From: Carboxydothermus islandicus
GTDB lineage: Bacteria > Bacillota > Z-2901 > Carboxydothermales > Carboxydothermaceae
Assembly: GCF_001950325.1 (NCBI RefSeq)
Contig: NZ_BDJL01000001.1
Coordinates: 62,001-126,000, forward strand
Reading direction: 5' to 3'
DNA length: 64,000 nucleotides
Shown: positions 14,429-23,820 of the stretch, piece by piece
Numbering within the stretch: position 1 is the stretch's first letter
How the letters are laid out: each line of letters begins with the position of its first letter
The notes under the pieces: generated by a model
Told to the model about the DNA's origin: nothing
Database searches by the model: none
Seen by the model: only the letters and a program-made list of their open reading frames with translations
Made by a program: the position numbers and the translations under genes

Positions 14429-15526
14429 ATGAAATTCTGGTTAAAGATTATTTTAATCCAGTTAATTATATTTATGCTTATCTTTACCATTGGCGTTTTT
14501 TTTATTGAAGGCGATGTTTTTGACTTTTTTACCCCCGATGACTTAAAGACTTTTAAAGTTTTTGGTCTTGGGTTAAAAAATAATTCGTATAAAATTTATT
14601 TTGATTCTCCAATTTTAGCCCGGGGAAAAATAAAAATTTATAATGAGGTAAATGACCTGGTCCGGGAAATAAATTTAGAAAAGATAAAAAAAGGCACTAA
14701 CGAAGTAACCTGGGATGGTCGGGATAATGATGGTAACTTATTAACCGACAAAAGATACCGCTTTGAAGTTGAAGCAGAGTTATACCATATTCCGGTTTTT
14801 CTTTTTCATGACATTAAACCACCCGGCGCGGATGATAAAAATATTTATGCCATCTATCCCCAGACCCTGGACCGGATTCTGGAGTTAATTAAAGAAGGGG
14901 GCTTTCAGACCGCTACCGCCGGTGAAATTGCCGATTACGTTGGGGAAAGGAATTTACCTCCTCCAAAACCGGTAGGACTAATTTTTATTGACGGTTATAA
15001 AGGATTTTTTAACGATGGGGCGGGCTTACTTAAGGCTTATGATATGAAATTTAGTTTGTTTTTAATAACAGGCTATATTGGTGTACGGCCGGAAATGATG
15101 ACCTGGGAGGAAGTGCGGGCCGTAAGTCAATTAGGATTGGCTGAGTTTGGGATTGAGGGTCATAAAATTCCGGACAACGGCTTTTGGAGCCAAAAACCGG
15201 GGGAGTCGTTAGAACAGTATAAAAGCCGGATTATCAGTGATGTAAATGCCGCCAGAGACCTGGTGGGTAAAAATCTTAACACCGGTGTGGAGGGATTTTT
15301 GTGGAAGGCTAAACATAATAATGCTACCAATATGGAAGCGGTACGGCAAAGCGGTATTAAATATCAAGTCCTGGTAAATTACGACTTAGTAAATGAAATT
15401 GGCCAGGGAGATATCATTTATGCTTATCCGGTGTTAAAAACTACCGATATTAAAGAAATTGAAAAACGGTTAAATAATATTGTGGAAAGGAAAATAATTT
15501 TTAAAGGGGTGTTAACAAGAAAATAA
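14429..15526 (+). CDS. Membrane-anchored FlgD-Ig / polysaccharide-deacetylase-like protein
   Basis: About 365 aa: a membrane anchor (residues 5-26), a FlgD-like Ig fold (about 53-117, ending [15 protein letters not shown]), and a NodB-type deacetylase domain (about 120-330). The metal-site motifs are degenerate: the usual TFDDG reads IFIDG, lacking the first Asp, and the HxxxH motif reads IEGHKIPDN with one His. It may be a non-catalytic or altered-metal deacetylase. ATG 14429 follows TTGGAGG. The stop overlaps the FabZ start. Confidence 0.75.
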   Translation: MKFWLKIILIQLIIFMLIFTIGVFFIEGDVFDFFTPDDLKTFKVFGLGLKNNSYKIYFDSPILARGKIKIYNEVNDLVREINLEKIKKGTNEVTWDGRDNDGNLLTDKRYRFEVEAELYHIPVFLFHDIKPPGADDKNIYAIYPQTLDRILELIKEGGFQTATAGEIADYVGERNLPPPKPVGLIFIDGYKGFFNDGAGLLKAYDMKFSLFLITGYIGVRPEMMTWEEVRAVSQLGLAEFGIEGHKIPDNGFWSQKPGESLEQYKSRIISDVNAARDLVGKNLNTGVEGFLWKAKHNNATNMEAVRQSGIKYQVLVNYDLVNEIGQGDIIYAYPVLKTTDIKEIEKRLNNIVERKIIFKGVLTRK

Positions 15527-15960
15527 TGAGTGAGGCTATTAAAGACATTACAGAAATTATGAATATATTACCCCACCGGTATCCCTTTTTACTGGTGGAC
15601 AAGATTGTTGAAGTTTTGCCAGGACAAAAAGCAGTGGGCCTTAAAAACGTTACGATAAATGAACCGTTTTTCCAGGGCCATTTTCCCGGAAAGCCAATAA
15701 TGCCCGGAGTTCTTTTACTGGAGGCCATGGCCCAGGTAGGAGCTGTGGCTATTTTAACCGATGAACGTTATGCCGGAAAGCTTCCGATGTTTGCCGGTAT
15801 TGATGGAGCCCGTTTTAGAAAGCCGGTATTACCGGGAGATCAGGTGGTTTTTGAAGTTGAACTTTTAAAAATAAAAGGAAGTCTTGGGAAAGCGAAGGGA
15901 TTTGGGAAAGTTAGTGGTGAATTAGTGGTTGAAGCGGAAATTTTATTTGCCCTGGCTTAA
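15526..15960 (+). CDS. fabZ: 3-hydroxyacyl-[ACP] dehydratase FabZ
   Basis: A 144-aa hot-dog enzyme with the start [14 protein letters not shown] and catalytic segment [23 protein letters not shown] (shown in parts; the His of GHFPG and Glu of LLEAMAQ are catalytic). It dehydrates 3-hydroxyacyl-ACP to trans-2-enoyl-ACP in fatty-acid elongation. The start overlaps the previous stop (TAATG), suggesting coupling. No other fatty-acid gene is near. Its embedding in a wall-polymer operon is unusual. Confidence 0.95.
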   Translation: MSEAIKDITEIMNILPHRYPFLLVDKIVEVLPGQKAVGLKNVTINEPFFQGHFPGKPIMPGVLLLEAMAQVGAVAILTDERYAGKLPMFAGIDGARFRKPVLPGDQVVFEVELLKIKGSLGKAKGFGKVSGELVVEAEILFALA

Positions 15961-16042
15961 GAAAAGAAAAAATTACTATTGAGAAAAATGCCGAAAATGT
16001 TACAATAATCTTTAGGGTTATTTTTTACAGGAGATGATTTAA

Positions 16043-17089
16043 GTGTTAGTGATTAAAACATTCCAAATATTTATCCTTGCTTTAATTTTAACGTTAATTT
16101 TAACTCCCATAATTAAAAAAATTGCCTTAAGAGCGGGAGCAATCGATATTCCCGATGCTCGAAAAGTTCATAAATCTCCCATTCCCCGGATGGGAGGTCT
16201 TGCCATTTTTTTGAGCTTTACTGTTACAGTTTTGTTTCTGTTACCAATTGACCAGAAGGTTCTGGCTATTTTGGCAGGAAGTGTTGTTTTAGTAATTTTT
16301 GGAATATTAGATGATGTTTATAGCTTAAATCCCAAAGTAAAGCTTTTAGGGCAAATTATGGCAGCTATTATTCCGGTTGCTTTTGGAATCAAAGTAAATT
16401 ACGTTACCAATCCCTTTGGCGGTTTAATCTGGCTGGGAGATGCTTCTTATTTTTTAACCATTTTCTGGATTGTGGCAATTGTTAATGCCATTAATTTAAT
16501 TGACGGTCTTGATGGGTTAGCTTCGGGGACCGCTGCTATTTCTGCTGTGTTTATCGGGATTGCAGCTTTGACCCGGGGAAATGAATTTGCTTATTATGCA
16601 GCGATTGCCTTAACGGGCGGGGCCCTGGCCTTTTTAAAATTTAACTTTAACCCGGCAAAAATATTTTTAGGTGACACCGGTTCAATGTTTTTAGGATACT
16701 GTTTGGGGATTTTGTCGGTTTTGGGTACCGCGAAAAGTCCAACTTTAATTTCAATTTTCATTCCTGTTTTAGTTATGGCTATACCTATTTTTGACACTTT
16801 ATTTGCGATTTTAAGGAGGTTTTTTGCAGGCCGGCCTATTTTTAAACCGGACAAGGGCCATTTACACCATTGTATTTTAGACCTGGGCTATTCCCAGAGA
16901 AAAACCGTTTTGATAATTTATTTATTAAACATTTTACTTGGCATTGTTGCGTTGTATGTAAATCTTTTAACCTTTACTCAGGCAGCATTGCTTATATTAA
17001 TTATTTTAGGGGCGATAACTTTTGGAGCACAGAAGATAGGAGTGTTAGGGGAAAGTCTCAGTAAGGGAAAAACTATAATTAATAATTAA
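16043..17089 (+). CDS. tagO: Undecaprenyl-phosphate GlcNAc-1-phosphate transferase (TagO/WecA/MraY family)
   Basis: A 348-aa polytopic membrane enzyme. Motifs in order: PDARKVHKSPIPRMGG, GILDDVYSLNPKVKLLGQ, NAINLIDGLDGLASG, FLGDTGSMFLGY and GHLHH. They match the WecA/TagO branch, which makes undecaprenyl-PP-GlcNAc, the first step of teichoic acid or other secondary polymers. The start GTG 16043 is preceded by AGGAGATG. Its product would be the acceptor for the TagA-like enzyme at 20193. Confidence 0.92.
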   Translation: MLVIKTFQIFILALILTLILTPIIKKIALRAGAIDIPDARKVHKSPIPRMGGLAIFLSFTVTVLFLLPIDQKVLAILAGSVVLVIFGILDDVYSLNPKVKLLGQIMAAIIPVAFGIKVNYVTNPFGGLIWLGDASYFLTIFWIVAIVNAINLIDGLDGLASGTAAISAVFIGIAALTRGNEFAYYAAIALTGGALAFLKFNFNPAKIFLGDTGSMFLGYCLGILSVLGTAKSPTLISIFIPVLVMAIPIFDTLFAILRRFFAGRPIFKPDKGHLHHCILDLGYSQRKTVLIIYLLNILLGIVALYVNLLTFTQAALLILIILGAITFGAQKIGVLGESLSKGKTIINN

Positions 17090-17155
17090 AATTTTCCAGG
17101 AAAGCGTTTTTAGTCCACCCGATAGAGGGTGGATATTTAATTTGGAGGCGAGGTT

Positions 17156-18244
17156 ATGATAGGGTTTTTAATGAATACCAAATTTCACTATACCTTATAC
17201 GAACCTATAATTAAACATTTAAACAAAAGTGATTACAGGGTTATTTTAACGGAAGGGTATGTTCGCAATGTCCGGGAAGCAAGAAAATTTTTAACGGAAA
17301 AAGGAATAGACTTTTGGCAGATGATTGATAAGACCGAACAAAATTTAATTAAAGAAAATATTAAAGTATTTTTAGGTCCGTTTTTCTTTCCAACGGTCTA
17401 CCGGTTAAAGCCCGAAGCCCATCATTTTCGGATGGTTTATGGTTTGGCAAAAGATGGGTGGAATTATGCCTGGTGGAATATTTTTTTTGATTTAATCTTT
17501 GTTTACGGAGATTACGATGCCGAAAAACTTTCCTTTTATGCACCGGTAGTGAAAGCTGGCAATCCCAGATTTGACCGCTGGTTTAAAGGAGAAGTAGTAG
17601 AAGATAAAGTCTTGGATTTAGCTAAAGGAAGACCGGTAATTCTTTATTTGCCCACCTACGGGGAGTTATCTTCCTGGGAATATTACCAAAAGGCACTGGA
17701 AGATTTAAGTGAACGTTATCTGGTGATTGCCAAATTACACCACGGCCTCAAAGTTACGGCAGGAAATAAGATAGTAATTCTTGATGAATCTGCGGATTTA
17801 TTAAGTTTACTTAAAATTGCTGATGTGGTTATTTCCGATTATTCGGGGGCAATTTTTGATGCTATGTTAGCGGGCAAAAAAATATTATTATTTAATTTAC
17901 CGCAAATTCCGGAACACTTAAGTTCAAAAGAAAGCTTGGAAAACATAATTCGCGGCTACTGCCGGCAGGTGAGTGAACCGGCAGAAGTTAGAGGGGTGAT
18001 TGAAGAATTATTGCATTACGATGCTTTCTTAAGTCAAAGGGAGGCTATGAAAGCAAAAATTTTTAGCAATACTACGGGGAATTCCGGGGAAATTATAGCA
18101 AAGACGCTTTATGAGGCCCAAAATCGCGAAAAGAAACTTCCCCATGGAAAGGAACAGCTTTTAAGACAATTGGAACGATTGGCACTGCCGCAACTCATAC
18201 GTAACAAAAAAATTTACGGTTATTTAAATAAAATTTTTAGCTAA
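17156..18244 (+). CDS. CDP-glycerol glycerophosphotransferase-like protein
   Basis: A 362-aa protein without membrane spans. The C-terminal half has a GT-B-like fold: PVILYLPTYGELSSW, IAKLHHG, and DVVISDYSGAIFDAMLAGK, the signature of the TagB/TagF glycerophosphotransferase family. Such enzymes transfer glycerol phosphate from CDP-glycerol to a lipid-linked primer or extend a poly(glycerol phosphate). Its N-terminal half is less conserved. The nearby glycerol-phosphate dehydrogenase and nucleotidyltransferase could supply the donor. Confidence 0.75.
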   Translation: MIGFLMNTKFHYTLYEPIIKHLNKSDYRVILTEGYVRNVREARKFLTEKGIDFWQMIDKTEQNLIKENIKVFLGPFFFPTVYRLKPEAHHFRMVYGLAKDGWNYAWWNIFFDLIFVYGDYDAEKLSFYAPVVKAGNPRFDRWFKGEVVEDKVLDLAKGRPVILYLPTYGELSSWEYYQKALEDLSERYLVIAKLHHGLKVTAGNKIVILDESADLLSLLKIADVVISDYSGAIFDAMLAGKKILLFNLPQIPEHLSSKESLENIIRGYCRQVSEPAEVRGVIEELLHYDAFLSQREAMKAKIFSNTTGNSGEIIAKTLYEAQNREKKLPHGKEQLLRQLERLALPQLIRNKKIYGYLNKIFS

Positions 18245-18262
18245 GCGGGGTGGGGATTTAGG

Positions 18263-20215
18263 GTGAAAAAAGGAAAGATACTTTTAGCAATCTTACTGCT
18301 GGTAATTTTTGCTTTTTCAATAATTCTTTTGCCTCCGCGGATTGCTGAAGATGAAAAAAAAGAGACGGGTTTTTACTTGGATTACGAAACTTTAATAAAT
18401 TTAAGTAGTTACTGGGGTTTAACACCGGAGCAAACCATAGCCAGGCTAAAGAAAACGGGCTTTGTTGGCTTAGCATTGTATGAAGAGAATGGAAGCAGCC
18501 AGGAAATATTTAATCAGGAGGCTGGACTTTTTTCGGGAGCTATCGCGGTTGCAACTTTTCCGGAATTCAAAGATTTCATTGAACTAAAAAAACCTTATAC
18601 TTACTTAATTACCGATAACAAGGAAATTGTTGATTCGGCAATTCACGCGTTAAATGCCCGGAAAATTAAAAATCAATTACAGCAAGTAAATAAAAAATAT
18701 ATTCTAAAAATAAACTATCCGTATAAAAGCACGGAAAAGTTGTTACTGGGATTTAATCCTCAAGGTCTGGAAATAGCCCGGAAAAACAATTTAGATGTTC
18801 TGTTATTTATTCCCCAGTGGAGTATCGCAAACGAACAAGAAGTAAAAAATTATCTTTCCTATATAAAAACTTTTTGCCCGGAACCCAGGGTTGTTTTTGC
18901 CGATAAGAATTTGCCGGAAAACAACAAATTTACCAAAATTTTTTCCGATACCTTTTTAAAAGAAAACTTTTCCGTGGGGCTTTTAGATGGTATTGACCAG
19001 CCTCAAACTAACGCTATTATTAACCGGACAAAGCTTCCTGTTTTTCGGGTACGGCAAGTAACAATAAATACCATTGAAGGCGGCAATATTTTAGCAACTA
19101 CGGAGGAAAAAATAGAAAGTTTAAAAATTGGCATCAGGGAGCGGAGGAATAAAGCCATTGTTTTTAAAATTCCGGCAAAAGAGTTTAACAAAACCACCGT
19201 TCTTGCTTTTGAGACCGTAACTTCAAAAACTTATGAAACGATGAAAAGTTTAAATTATCAATTTGTCCCGGTTAATCCTCTAAAGAAAATACCCGAAAGA
19301 AAGCTTGAAAAACTATTATTATCAGTATTGCTCATTGTCTTATTTGGATATTCCCTGGTGCTATTTGATTTAGCAAATATTAAAACCGCTCTAACTTTTA
19401 CCGTAATTCTACTTATTGGTGGTTTTGTTTTATTTACCTTAAATTTCGATTTTTACATTAAACTTTGTGCCTTTGGTGCGTCCGTATTATATCCGCTAAT
19501 TGCGCTGTTTAGCATCGATATTAAGAATCCAAATTCTTTTTTAAAGGCACTGGCTTCTCTTGTCATTGTAGTTTTAATCAGTGTTTTTGGAGGCTTTGCG
19601 ATTTCTGCCTTTTTAACCGGAAATAATTACTTTGTTCATGCCGATTTATTTCGGGGTGTAAAATTATCGTTTCTTCTGCCGGTATTAATATTTGCAATCT
19701 ATGCCGCAAAGGCTTTGTTAGTACGGGAAAAAAGTTTAAAACAAGTGGTTTTTGAGTATTTAGGTTTAGAATTAAAATTGTGGCAACTGTTTGCGCTAAT
19801 AATTATTTTCGGGGCCGGTGCTTATTACCTGTTGCGAACGGGAAATACCGCGGAATCGCTGGTGTTACCCGGCGAGATAAAGCTTCGCGCCCTGCTAAAT
19901 AAGTACCTGTATGTAAGGCCGAGATTTAAAGAATTTGCCATTGGCTATCCCTTGCTTCTTTGGGGATTATGGACAAAAGGAAGACCGGAGATACGGTATA
20001 TAGCTCTGGTTATTGGAAGTTTAGCACCGGTTACGGTTATCAATACCTTTGCTCACCAGTACGATCCCCTGTGGGTTAGTTTAATTAGAACCGGAAACGG
20101 TTTATTATTAGGAAGCATCCTGGGGGTTTTCTTGATAGCTATAAATATGGTGATGGTAAAGCTATTTTTAAAAGGCAGTCAAGGTGAGATAAATGGCGAC
20201 GATAAAAATTTATGA
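18263..20215 (+). CDS. DUF5693-family polytopic membrane protein
   Basis: A 650-aa protein with an N-terminal membrane anchor, an extracytoplasmic TIM-barrel-like region (about 40-345, with LDYETLINLSSYWGLTPEQ and GFVGLALYEENG), then about eight membrane helices (350-640). This is the DUF5693 plan, often found beside polysaccharide pyruvyltransferase CsaB and TagA-like genes. Its activity is unknown; a role in polymer modification or export is inferred from context. Its end overlaps the start of the TagA-like gene by 23 nt. Confidence 0.75.
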   Translation: MKKGKILLAILLLVIFAFSIILLPPRIAEDEKKETGFYLDYETLINLSSYWGLTPEQTIARLKKTGFVGLALYEENGSSQEIFNQEAGLFSGAIAVATFPEFKDFIELKKPYTYLITDNKEIVDSAIHALNARKIKNQLQQVNKKYILKINYPYKSTEKLLLGFNPQGLEIARKNNLDVLLFIPQWSIANEQEVKNYLSYIKTFCPEPRVVFADKNLPENNKFTKIFSDTFLKENFSVGLLDGIDQPQTNAIINRTKLPVFRVRQVTINTIEGGNILATTEEKIESLKIGIRERRNKAIVFKIPAKEFNKTTVLAFETVTSKTYETMKSLNYQFVPVNPLKKIPERKLEKLLLSVLLIVLFGYSLVLFDLANIKTALTFTVILLIGGFVLFTLNFDFYIKLCAFGASVLYPLIALFSIDIKNPNSFLKALASLVIVVLISVFGGFAISAFLTGNNYFVHADLFRGVKLSFLLPVLIFAIYAAKALLVREKSLKQVVFEYLGLELKLWQLFALIIIFGAGAYYLLRTGNTAESLVLPGEIKLRALLNKYLYVRPRFKEFAIGYPLLLWGLWTKGRPEIRYIALVIGSLAPVTVINTFAHQYDPLWVSLIRTGNGLLLGSILGVFLIAINMVMVKLFLKGSQGEINGDDKNL

Positions 20216-20927
20216 TTTTCCGGTGGCCAACTTAAGTTTAAACGAAGCGGTAAACAAGGTGATAAAATTAATAGAAGAAAAAAGGAAAGCCCATATCATC
20301 ACTATTAATCCGGAAATGATTTATGCCGCCTTAAATAATCCGAATTTAAAACAATTAATTTTAAACGCCGACTTAATCCTGCCCGATGGGGTGGGGATAG
20401 TTTTAGCCGGGAAAATAAAAGGTCAACCATTTAAAGAAAGGGTACCGGGGATCGAACTTATGGAAGGGGTTATCAGAAAAAAAGACAATTTGAAAGTGTA
20501 TTTAATTGGTGCCAAACCCGGTGTTGCGGAAAAAGCAGCAATTAAGTTACAGGAATTTAACAATACCGTTGAAATTGTTGGTGTTGAAAACGGCTATTTT
20601 ACCGATGATGAGGGAAAAATCGAACAAATAATTAAAGGCAATCCCGAACTTGTCCTGGTTGGAATGGGATTTCCGAGGCAGGAAATTTTTATCAGAAATT
20701 TACTTGCTAAGTCCCCCGGGCCTATGGTAGCCGTGGGAATTGGCGGAAGCTTTGATGTCTGGGCGGGGGTTACCAAAAGAGCTCCCAAATTCATGCAGAA
20801 AGCGGGTCTGGAGTGGCTCTGGCGGTTAATTCAGGAACCCTGGCGGTACAAAAGAATGCTGGTTTTACCGAAATTTGCCCTGAAAGTACTGGTTGATTAC
20901 AAGTTACGGGGGAGGCAAGATTCGTGA
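20193..20927 (+). CDS. tagA: WecG/TagA/CpsF-family glycosyltransferase
   Basis: A 244-aa GT26 enzyme with HIITINPEMIYAALNNP, LILPDGVGIV, ERVPGIELM, LIGAKPGVAEKAA, VGMGFPRQEIFI and VGIGGSFDVWAGVTKRAPKF. TagA adds ManNAc to undecaprenyl-PP-GlcNAc to complete the linkage disaccharide of wall polymers. The UDP-ManNAc donor could come from the WecB-like epimerase at 45030. It overlaps both the upstream gene and, by 4 nt, the downstream one, so translation is coupled. Confidence 0.9.
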   Translation: MATIKIYDFPVANLSLNEAVNKVIKLIEEKRKAHIITINPEMIYAALNNPNLKQLILNADLILPDGVGIVLAGKIKGQPFKERVPGIELMEGVIRKKDNLKVYLIGAKPGVAEKAAIKLQEFNNTVEIVGVENGYFTDDEGKIEQIIKGNPELVLVGMGFPRQEIFIRNLLAKSPGPMVAVGIGGSFDVWAGVTKRAPKFMQKAGLEWLWRLIQEPWRYKRMLVLPKFALKVLVDYKLRGRQDS

Positions 20928-21637
20928 AACTTGTTATCTTGGCAGCTGGAGTGGGAAGTAGGCTTTATCCTTTAACTTCCGACCGGCCGAAAGCAATGAT
21001 TGAGATAAACGGCAAACCCTTAATTGAAAAACAAATTGAGGAAGCGTTAAAAAAGGGAATTAAAGCGGAGGATATTTATGTAGTTGGTGGCTACCAAATT
21101 GAGGTTTTGAAAAAAGTGCTGCCGCCAAAGGTGAAGCTTATCGAAAACCCGGATTACAATACCAAAAACAACGTGTATTCGGTGGCTCTGTTAAAAGATC
21201 ACCTATCCGACGGTTTTATTCTTTTTAATTCCGATGTAGTTTTTGCACCGGAAATATTGGATGAGCTTTTTTTAGAAAATTATCCCGATGTACTGGTGGT
21301 AGATGACGTTAACCCGTTAGATGAAGAAGATATGAAAGTAGTTATTGAAAATGGCTTTATAACCCATATCAGCAAAAAAGTAAATCCCCGCGAGGCGCAG
21401 GGAGAATATATTGGAATTTTAAGGTTTAGCCGGGATACAGCGCAAAAAGTAATTAATCGCTGCTGGGAAATGGTGGAGGCGGGCGAAGTCAACGGCTGGT
21501 ACGAAACCGCCTTAAATACTCTTTTACCGGAGTTAAAAATACGACCGGTATCTACCCGGGGATATTTATGGACGGAAATTGATGATTTTAAAGATTTAGA
21601 ATATGCCCGGGAAATTGCTCAAAAAATCAACTGGTAA
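20924..21637 (+). CDS. Nucleotidyltransferase (LicC-like sugar/alcohol-phosphate cytidylyltransferase)
   Basis: A 237-aa protein with the Rossmann-type start LAAGVGSRLYPLTSDRPKAM, the signature GxGxRLxPLTxxxPK, and metal-binding FNSDVVF near residue 105. It belongs to the LicC/GlmU-N fold, which couples NTP to phosphorylated sugars, choline or glycerol. Because it is coupled to a glycerol-1-phosphate dehydrogenase and a CDP-glycerol-type transferase lies upstream, formation of CDP-glycerol is a reasonable inference, but the substrate cannot be read from sequence. Confidence 0.8.
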   Translation: MKLVILAAGVGSRLYPLTSDRPKAMIEINGKPLIEKQIEEALKKGIKAEDIYVVGGYQIEVLKKVLPPKVKLIENPDYNTKNNVYSVALLKDHLSDGFILFNSDVVFAPEILDELFLENYPDVLVVDDVNPLDEEDMKVVIENGFITHISKKVNPREAQGEYIGILRFSRDTAQKVINRCWEMVEAGEVNGWYETALNTLLPELKIRPVSTRGYLWTEIDDFKDLEYAREIAQKINW

Positions 21638-21648
21638 GAGGGATTTTT

Positions 21649-22698
21649 ATGCCGTTATTTAACCGGTTTATAAGTTTACCGCTTTTTATCCGTATCGAGG
21701 AAAGCCTCCGTTATCATTTAAAAAACGTTATCCGGGAAAGTAATTTTTATTTTGAAAACCCTCTGTTTATAACCGGAGGAGCAAATACCTGGGGGGTTGC
21801 GGAAGAAGTTTCCCGGGGTTTTGAGGCGGAAAGAAATAATTTTTATCAGGTAGGAGATAACTCTTTACAGGAAATAAGTAGATTAAAGGAAAAGGTAACT
21901 ACGGTAACCCCCGATTTGCTGGTAGCTGTGGGGGGTGGACGGGTTATCGATGTGGCAAAAGTGGTGGCAACGGAAAAGTTGCTACCCCTTATTACTTTTC
22001 CCACGACCTTAGCTAATGACGGGGTGGTAAGCCCGGTGGCGGTAATCCGGGATGGAGGTAAGCTTCGCAGTATTGGAGTTAACATGCCGGTTGGGGTATT
22101 AATTGATTTGCAGGTCATTAAAAACTCTCCGGTGAAGCTATTAAAAGCGGGGATTGGGGACTTAATTTCGAATATAACTGCTTTAAACGACTGGGAACTG
22201 GCCTGTCAGAAGGGTAAAGATAAAATGGATGGTTTTGCCTACATGCTTTCGGAAAAAGCTGCTTCATCGGTTTTAAATTATTCGGGAGATAACCTTTTAG
22301 CACCGGAATTTTTAAAGCTTTTAGCGGAAGGTTTGGTTTTATCCGGGATTGCGATGGCAATTGCCGGAAGTAGCCGGCCGGCGAGCGGAGCCGAGCATTT
22401 AATTAGCCATGCTTTAGATAAACTTTTTGACCGTCCGGCCCTTCACGGTGAGCAGGTCGGGGTGGCAGCGCTGTTTACCGCTGCGCTGCAGGGGAAAAAT
22501 TTAAAAGAACTTTTAAGCTTCTATCGAAAATTCGGGTTATGGGAAAATCCCCAAAGTATCGGCCTTAACAAACAGCAATTTTTAGAAGCGGTTTACCTTG
22601 CCCCTTCTATGCGACCGGAGCGATATACGGTTTTAAACGAAGATGTTGTGCAAAAAGCGGCAGAAATTTACGATGAAGTCTATGGTAATTTGCCATAA
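21649..22698 (+). CDS. sn-glycerol-1-phosphate dehydrogenase family protein (AraM/EgsA-like)
   Basis: A 349-aa enzyme with NAD-binding VAVGGGRVIDVAKVV, TFPTTLANDGVVSPVA and metal-ligand segments GIGDLISN, GAEHLISHALD and LHGEQVGVAA. These match the archaeal EgsA/bacterial AraM family, which reduces dihydroxyacetone phosphate to sn-glycerol-1-phosphate. It follows the nucleotidyltransferase by 11 nt. In this operon it probably feeds a glycerol-phosphate polymer. Reaction stereochemistry is inferred from the family. Confidence 0.85.
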   Translation: MPLFNRFISLPLFIRIEESLRYHLKNVIRESNFYFENPLFITGGANTWGVAEEVSRGFEAERNNFYQVGDNSLQEISRLKEKVTTVTPDLLVAVGGGRVIDVAKVVATEKLLPLITFPTTLANDGVVSPVAVIRDGGKLRSIGVNMPVGVLIDLQVIKNSPVKLLKAGIGDLISNITALNDWELACQKGKDKMDGFAYMLSEKAASSVLNYSGDNLLAPEFLKLLAEGLVLSGIAMAIAGSSRPASGAEHLISHALDKLFDRPALHGEQVGVAALFTAALQGKNLKELLSFYRKFGLWENPQSIGLNKQQFLEAVYLAPSMRPERYTVLNEDVVQKAAEIYDEVYGNLP

Positions 22699-22764
22699 TA
22701 AGGCAAAACTATTATAATTATGATAAGTGGAGGGTTCAAAAATTATCCGAGGGGGGTAAGGGAC

Positions 22765-23640
22765 ATGAAAATCAAAAAAGCCATCATTCCTGCAGCGGGA
22801 CTTGGAGTCAGGTTTTTGCCGGCAACTAAAGCTCAGCCCAAGGAAATGCTTCCTATTGTAGATAAACCAACGATTCAGTACATCGTGGAAGAAGCGGTGG
22901 CCTCGGGAATAGAGGACATTTTAATAGTTACCGGTAAAAACAAACGGGCTATTGAAGACCATTTTGACAAGTCGCCGGAATTGGAAATGTATTTAGAAAA
23001 AAAGGGAAAGGAAGACCTTTTAGAAATAGTCCGTTCCATCGGCAACATGGTGGACATCCATTACGTGCGGCAAAAAGAGCCTTTAGGTCTTGGCCATGCC
23101 ATTTACTGCGCCCGGAAATTTATCGGCAATGAACCGTTTGCGGTTTTGCTCGGGGATGACTTAATGAAGGCCAGAACGCCGGTTTTAAAGCAGATGATTG
23201 ACTTATATGAAAAAGTGGAAGCAAGTATCGTAGCGGTCCAGGCCGTAGAGCCCCGGGAAGTAAGCAAGTACGGAATTATAAGGGCCGAGGAGGCCGGAGA
23301 GCGTTTGTACCGGGTGTATGACCTGGTAGAAAAGCCAAAGCCGGAAGAAGCGCCCTCGAACCTGGCGGTAATGGGGCGTTACATAATTGAGCCGGAAATT
23401 TTTGATTTCCTGGAAAAAACTCCCCCCGGAGCCGGCGGCGAAATACAGTTGACCGATGCTTTAAGAATGCTCTGTCAGGTGAAACCTATTTACGGCTATG
23501 TGTATGAAGGTTTGCGCTACGATGTGGGCGATAAACTGGGCTTTTTAAAAGCAACTGTCGAGTTTGCTTTAGACCGGGAGGAGTTAGCAAGCGGTTTTAA
23601 AGCTTACTTAAAAGAATTAGTGGAAAAGGAGATAAAATAA
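22765..23640 (+). CDS. galU: UTP-glucose-1-phosphate uridylyltransferase
   Basis: A 291-aa enzyme with [54 protein letters not shown] and the late [10 protein letters not shown], all typical of GalU. It makes UDP-glucose for wall glycans and glycolipids. I use ATG 22765 because GAGGGGGGTAAGG precedes it; the upstream ATG at 22720 has no SD. It is last in the cluster, and the phosphohexomutase at 24561 could supply glucose-1-phosphate. Confidence 0.95.
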   Translation: MKIKKAIIPAAGLGVRFLPATKAQPKEMLPIVDKPTIQYIVEEAVASGIEDILIVTGKNKRAIEDHFDKSPELEMYLEKKGKEDLLEIVRSIGNMVDIHYVRQKEPLGLGHAIYCARKFIGNEPFAVLLGDDLMKARTPVLKQMIDLYEKVEASIVAVQAVEPREVSKYGIIRAEEAGERLYRVYDLVEKPKPEEAPSNLAVMGRYIIEPEIFDFLEKTPPGAGGEIQLTDALRMLCQVKPIYGYVYEGLRYDVGDKLGFLKATVEFALDREELASGFKAYLKELVEKEIK

Positions 23641-23718
23641 TAACCACCAAAAGGGAAGACTTAAAACCACCCCGAAAAAACTTCCCTTTAGTAATTTTGC
23701 CCTTTCCCGTTCATCCAT
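23617..23718 (-). CDS. Possible 33-aa membrane microprotein, antisense to galU end
   Basis: On the minus strand a strong GAGGTGAT lies 7 nt before ATG. The short protein begins [11 protein letters not shown] and continues into a hydrophobic Trp/Leu/Phe segment ending in LLFH. It overlaps the last 24 nt of galU. The SD quality and the clean charged head plus membrane span argue for a real gene. It has no recognised family, and part of it overlaps an AAGGGAAG/CTTCCCTT inverted repeat. Confidence 0.4.
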   Translation of the reverse strand: MDERERAKLLKGSFFGVVLSLPFWWLLFYLLFH

Positions 23719-23767
23719 AGGATCACCTCTACTGTAAGGTTATCCTTTTAATGCAAAAATTATGCAG

Positions 23768-23796
23768 CCGACGGAATAAAATCCGTCGGTTTTTTT
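23768..23796 (+). terminator. Terminator downstream of galU
   Basis: CCGACGGA pairs with TCCGTCGG around ATAAAA, followed by seven Ts. It separates the wall-polymer cluster from the DUF421 gene. Confidence 0.9.
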
Positions 23797-23820
23797 CAAA
23801 ATAGGGGTGGAGGTGTTCCT

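Noticed and set aside
23650-23692. AAGGGAAG/CTTCCCTT stem as the galU terminator
   Set aside because: The loop is long and no T-run follows; the stem at 23768-23796 is the better terminator.
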